NCBI GenBank assembly: GCA_050290265.1
Contig: JBNKHI010000001.1
Location: 115,339 to 179,338, forward strand
Direction: 5' to 3'
Length of the DNA stretch: 64,000 nucleotides
From: JBNKFV01 sp050290265
Lineage (GTDB): Bacteria; Pseudomonadota; Gammaproteobacteria; Pseudomonadales; Cellvibrionaceae
Shown: positions 61,051 to 64,000 of the stretch, piece by piece
How positions within the stretch are numbered: position 1 is the first letter of the stretch
Layout of the letters: the number at the start of each line of letters is the position of its first letter
Program-made: the position numbers and the translations under genes
The notes under the pieces: generated by a model
What the model was told of the DNA's origin: nothing
The model's database searches: none
Seen by the model: only the letters and a program-made list of their open reading frames with translations

Positions 61051-61077
61051 AAAAAAACCGGCGGGTTGAACCGCCGG
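61051..61077 (-). terminator. Rho-independent terminator of the second TonB receptor gene
   Basis: On the minus strand CCGGCGG - TTCAAC - CCGCCGG followed by TTTTTTT. Confidence 0.93.
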
Positions 61078-61115
61078 AAAGAGAGATCATATGCAGTTAA
61101 TACATTTGAAAGGGT

Positions 61116-63479
61116 TTAGAAGTCGTACTTGACCGCTAAGCCAATGGTACGTGGGCGAATACTACGTTCCAATATCGTTGTTGAATCGCCATAGATTTTC
61201 GTTCTTCCCAATTCAGGTGCTGTGTTTGTTAAATTCTCAACAAACATTGATACATCGAATTCCCCTAAATAAACACCAGCGCGTGCAGATGCTTGAACGA
61301 TGGATTCTGCATGTCTGATTTCATCGGGGGTCGAGGCTGCGCCTTCAACGCCGACAGGAACACCGCGAGTATAGGAACCGGTATAAGTTACGGAAAGGTT
61401 GCCATACGTGTCGTAGTTATTGATATTGCCGTTGTAGAAAAGGGTCGCGTTACCCATCACCTTGGGTTGGTTAAACTCTTGACCATCCAAAGAATAGATT
61501 TTGCCAAACTTTTCTGAGGTCTTGCTGAACTCACCTTTAATGTAGCCGGCAGACACGGTAGTTTTCAGCGTTTCAGTGAGCTGCATTTCAAACTCTAAAT
61601 CCAAGCCGTCAACGGTTGCTTCACCCAGGTTATCGGTGTAGTAATTCAAGCATGTTGGCAGTTGCACTGGGCGCTGAATATCGGTCCAGTCAATATGGTA
61701 AACACTGGCAGACAGTTGTGCTCGGCCATTAGCGAGTCGATTTTTGGTGCCTAGTTCATAACTCACCAGCTCATCAGACTTGAACTCCAGCGGATTGCCT
61801 TCCGGTCCTAAGTCCACCGCACACAATGCATTGCCAGAGAAATCCTGGTTCGAGCCGCCTAAGCGAAAGCCTTTGGCCGCAGTGAAATAATACATACTTT
61901 CTTCCGTTGGCTCGTAGGTGACATTGATCCGTGGTGTAACAGGGCTATCTTTCTGCACACCTTGTATCGCTGAATAACTGCCCGCCCATGTGCCATCTTG
62001 AATTTGCGTACCATCAAATTCAGTTTTAGATACGCGCGCACCAAGATTGATTTTTAGTTCGTCTGTTAGTGCGTACCCTACATTCAAAAATAAGGCCTTC
62101 TCTTCCTCTATATTGATCAAATTTTGATAATAAGATACCGGGCCGAGCGTATCGGAAAGTGGGCCAGAGATTAACGGTGCCCCGAATATAAATTCGGCTG
62201 GGCTAACTCCTGCTGGAATATCAGAGGCCGGTACACCGTAAAAATCTAATACCACGGCGTCCAGGTCCTGATATTCATTTCGAACGAGTTCAAGTTTATT
62301 GTGTTGATAGTAAAGACCAATTAACCAGGACAGTTTAGAACTGCCATCATCAATAGACGCAAACCGGAATTCCTGGGAATAGGCTTTCTGATTAACATCC
62401 CAGTACATGCGACCTTTAAAATCAGGCAGAAACCGTTGTACGCCACCAAGAGCTTCCCCATCGGATTCGGTCCAATCCCGGATAAGATCGGTTTCGCGAT
62501 CCATATAGGAGGTCACGGATGTTAATGTGAAGCGGCTAGCCTCGTATTCTGCTTTCACGTTAGCCAGCGTAAAGGTAGTGTTTTCTGGTTGTTTACCACG
62601 GGTTCTGGTGGTGAAACCAGGATCCTGATCCCAGGTTAAGTCGCGGTCCTTACTTTCGCCCTTTTGGTACTGAATGGTCGGAGTGATGTCCAGTTGATCT
62701 GTCACCGCCCACTTCAGCGTGCCGCGAATCGCATAGGTAGTGACTTCGTTTACGTCTTTGTCGATAATTTCACCGGTAAAACGATCAGCACGATCAACAT
62801 AGCCGCCCTCGTCCCGGTAAAATATACCGCCGCGAAAACCCAGTTCGTCATCAATTAAGGGTAAGCCACCCACGACCGACACTTCATAGCTTTCTGCTCC
62901 TTCATCGGTATAGGAGAGTTCACTGCCCACCGACAATGAGCTTTCATTGAGGCTGGGTTGTCGTGTGATATAGCGAATGGAGCCGCCCATGGAGCCCGCG
63001 CCGTACAGGGTGCCTTGTGGACCGCGCAGAATTTCCACACGCTCTAGGTCGAAAACGTGGGGGGTGACTTGATCGGTGCCATCGTCGGCGCGTTGTAAAA
63101 GAGGCATTTCATCAAGATAAAAACTGGTGGTAGCAGAGCCTACATCGGCACGGATACCACGGATAGCAATGGTTGGCCCGCCGAATTCGTTAGCGTTTTC
63201 AAAGTTGACGCCAGGCGTCGTGGTGCTTATATCTTCCAAGTCACGCAGACTGCGCTGTGCTAATACTTCGCCACCCAACGCTGAAATACTGATAGGAACA
63301 TCCAACAAACTTTCGCTACGTTTTTGTGCGGTAACAACAACTTCTTCGAGCATCATAGCCTCTGATTGGGCAAATGCTCCGGTTGCGGCCATTAGAAAAC
63401 AGGACCCTATGGCATGAGCCAGGGTTTTTCGTTGTCTAAGGTTTATGGGTAGAGACGTATTCATACTTGCTCTTTTCAT
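61116..63479 (-). CDS. TonB-dependent outer-membrane receptor
   Basis: 787 residues. Signal peptide ~1-38 (HAIGSCFLMAATGAFAQ), TonB box EEVVVTAQKR (~45-54), plug domain with FDLERVEILRGPQGTLYG and SMGGSIRYITRQPS, and a barrel ending GLAVKYDF with the terminal Phe. AGAGGA lies seven bases before ATG 63479. It is divergent from an exported SnoaL-like gene (270 bases between). It differs in the plug from the receptor at 2755-5001. This kind often takes up steroids, aromatics or other small organics, but the cargo is unknown. Confidence 0.93.
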   Translation of the reverse strand: MKRASMNTSLPINLRQRKTLAHAIGSCFLMAATGAFAQSEAMMLEEVVVTAQKRSESLLDVPISISALGGEVLAQRSLRDLEDISTTTPGVNFENANEFGGPTIAIRGIRADVGSATTSFYLDEMPLLQRADDGTDQVTPHVFDLERVEILRGPQGTLYGAGSMGGSIRYITRQPSLNESSLSVGSELSYTDEGAESYEVSVVGGLPLIDDELGFRGGIFYRDEGGYVDRADRFTGEIIDKDVNEVTTYAIRGTLKWAVTDQLDITPTIQYQKGESKDRDLTWDQDPGFTTRTRGKQPENTTFTLANVKAEYEASRFTLTSVTSYMDRETDLIRDWTESDGEALGGVQRFLPDFKGRMYWDVNQKAYSQEFRFASIDDGSSKLSWLIGLYYQHNKLELVRNEYQDLDAVVLDFYGVPASDIPAGVSPAEFIFGAPLISGPLSDTLGPVSYYQNLINIEEEKALFLNVGYALTDELKINLGARVSKTEFDGTQIQDGTWAGSYSAIQGVQKDSPVTPRINVTYEPTEESMYYFTAAKGFRLGGSNQDFSGNALCAVDLGPEGNPLEFKSDELVSYELGTKNRLANGRAQLSASVYHIDWTDIQRPVQLPTCLNYYTDNLGEATVDGLDLEFEMQLTETLKTTVSAGYIKGEFSKTSEKFGKIYSLDGQEFNQPKVMGNATLFYNGNINNYDTYGNLSVTYTGSYTRGVPVGVEGAASTPDEIRHAESIVQASARAGVYLGEFDVSMFVENLTNTAPELGRTKIYGDSTTILERSIRPRTIGLAVKYDF

Positions 63480-63581
63480 GCGTATTCCTCTCGTTTTTAT
63501 TTTTTCATTGTGCGGTGTTATGTGTAGTTACGTACTGAGGTCGTTGATGGCGAAACATAACATGCCTATGATATTGATCAG

Positions 63582-63608
63582 TTGACTGAATATAACAAAA
63601 GTTATAAT
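63582..63608 (+). promoter_or_regulatory. Possible promoter for the SnoaL-like gene
   Basis: TTGACT (63582-63587) and a perfect TATAAT (63603-63608), but the spacer is only 15 bp, so activity would be weak or regulated. The leader would be about 135 bases. Confidence 0.35.
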
Positions 63609-63750
63609 CGGTTCGGTGATCCTAATATCTTGGCAGATTTGGATATATAACTAATTTGGGTAGGTTCGATAATTTTTTTATTGTGGTTAAGTAATTAAGC
63701 TACGAATAAATAACGTAATTATTTTGATAACAAAAATTGCAGAGATTTTA

Positions 63751-64000
63751 ATGAGAAAAAATCTTCCGATGCATCGAGTATTTATACTTTTATTAATCAC
63801 ATTGTCGTTTGTTTCCGCCACAAAAGCTGAACCTAACGAGAACACATATACTAATACTAGTAATGCTGTATCAATAATTCCAAGTGAAATAAACGCGCTT
63901 GAGAAACAAATTAATAATTTAAAAAATCAGGTTCTGTTTTTAGAAAATTCTAAAGCAATCAAACGGTTACAGCGTAGCTATAGCTATTATATGGACGCTG
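63751..64000 (+). CDS. Exported SnoaL/NTF2-like protein, 5' part only (cut by window end)
   Basis: 83 codons are visible. ATG 63751 opens a signal peptide (HRVFILLLITLSFVSATKA, cleavage near residue 26). A linker with a short coiled coil follows (LEKQINNLKNQVLFLE), then KAIKRLQRSYSYYMDA, which is how the NTF2-like SnoaL domain begins in exported proteins of this kind. The rest lies beyond the window. The region is unusually AT-rich compared with the core genes. Divergent from the TonB receptor, so the two may be used together. Confidence 0.65.
   Translation, partial: MRKNLPMHRVFILLLITLSFVSATKAEPNENTYTNTSNAVSIIPSEINALEKQINNLKNQVLFLENSKAIKRLQRSYSYYMDA

Noticed and set aside
1..64000. CRISPR arrays, tRNA or rRNA genes, insertion sequences, prophage
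   Set aside because: No regular spacer-repeat pattern, transposase, integrase or structural RNA was recognised on either strand.

Overview
The window is a chromosomal segment of a gammaproteobacterium. Gene order resembles Pseudomonas in several blocks (rph / crc-like / pyrE; coaBC-algC-argB; yheS-algP / FKBP ... rsd-dsbB; gshA), while the two TonB-dependent receptors of the EEVVVTAQKR type, a GH2 beta-galactosidase and scattered GntR/LysR regulators fit marine Cellvibrionales-like bacteria. The taxonomic placement is inference from gene order and protein style, not from a search. I saw no tRNA, rRNA, CRISPR array, prophage or insertion sequence.

Bases 1-13,100 are accessory metabolism: the C-terminal part of a GH2 beta-galactosidase, a UxuR/ExuR-like GntR regulator, a TonB receptor, a LysR regulator with an AAHS-type MFS transporter, then an SDR + NicC-like flavin monooxygenase operon facing a secreted cupin and a TetR regulator, and a DMT exporter. 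Several of these have clear palindromic operator candidates. The strongest set is three copies of a TAGACCGATCGGTCTA-like palindrome around the SDR/monooxygenase operon and the cupin/TetR intergenic region, which defines a candidate small regulon.

Bases 13,190-35,700 are core genes: yicC, rph, a Crc-like pseudo-nuclease, pyrE, a DUF4124 protein, slmA, argB, a membrane-anchored phosphomannomutase/phosphoglucomutase (algC-like), coaBC, radC, rpmB-rpmG (rpmG is only 51 codons), an orphan hydantoinase A-type protein, a DUF6491 lipoprotein, mutM, coaD, rsmD, ftsY-ftsE-ftsX-rpoH, a DUF423 protein, trmB, a Pmp3/YqaE peptide and a DUF2959 lipoprotein.

Bases 35,730-48,000 hold a GntR-enoyl-CoA hydratase-SDR operon with paired TTGTCGACAA operators, the ABC-F protein YheS, the histone-H1-like AlgP, an FKBP lipoprotein, a WD40 lipoprotein, Rsd/AlgQ, DsbB, a secreted FliL-domain protein, AcpH, GshA and a small acidic protein. 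Bases 48,420-59,928 are a complete type II secretion operon gspC-N (without gspO), followed by an overlapping ApbE flavin transferase. The last 3 kb carry a second TonB receptor (minus strand) and, divergent from it, the start of an exported SnoaL/NTF2-like protein cut by the window end.

No clearly new defence or mobile system is visible. The most interesting leads are the TetR-linked SDR/monooxygenase/cupin regulon, the degenerate Crc-like protein, several perfect inverted repeats in leaders (algP, the T2SS operon, the cupin with its ribosome binding site in a hairpin loop), and ApbE coupled to a T2SS operon.
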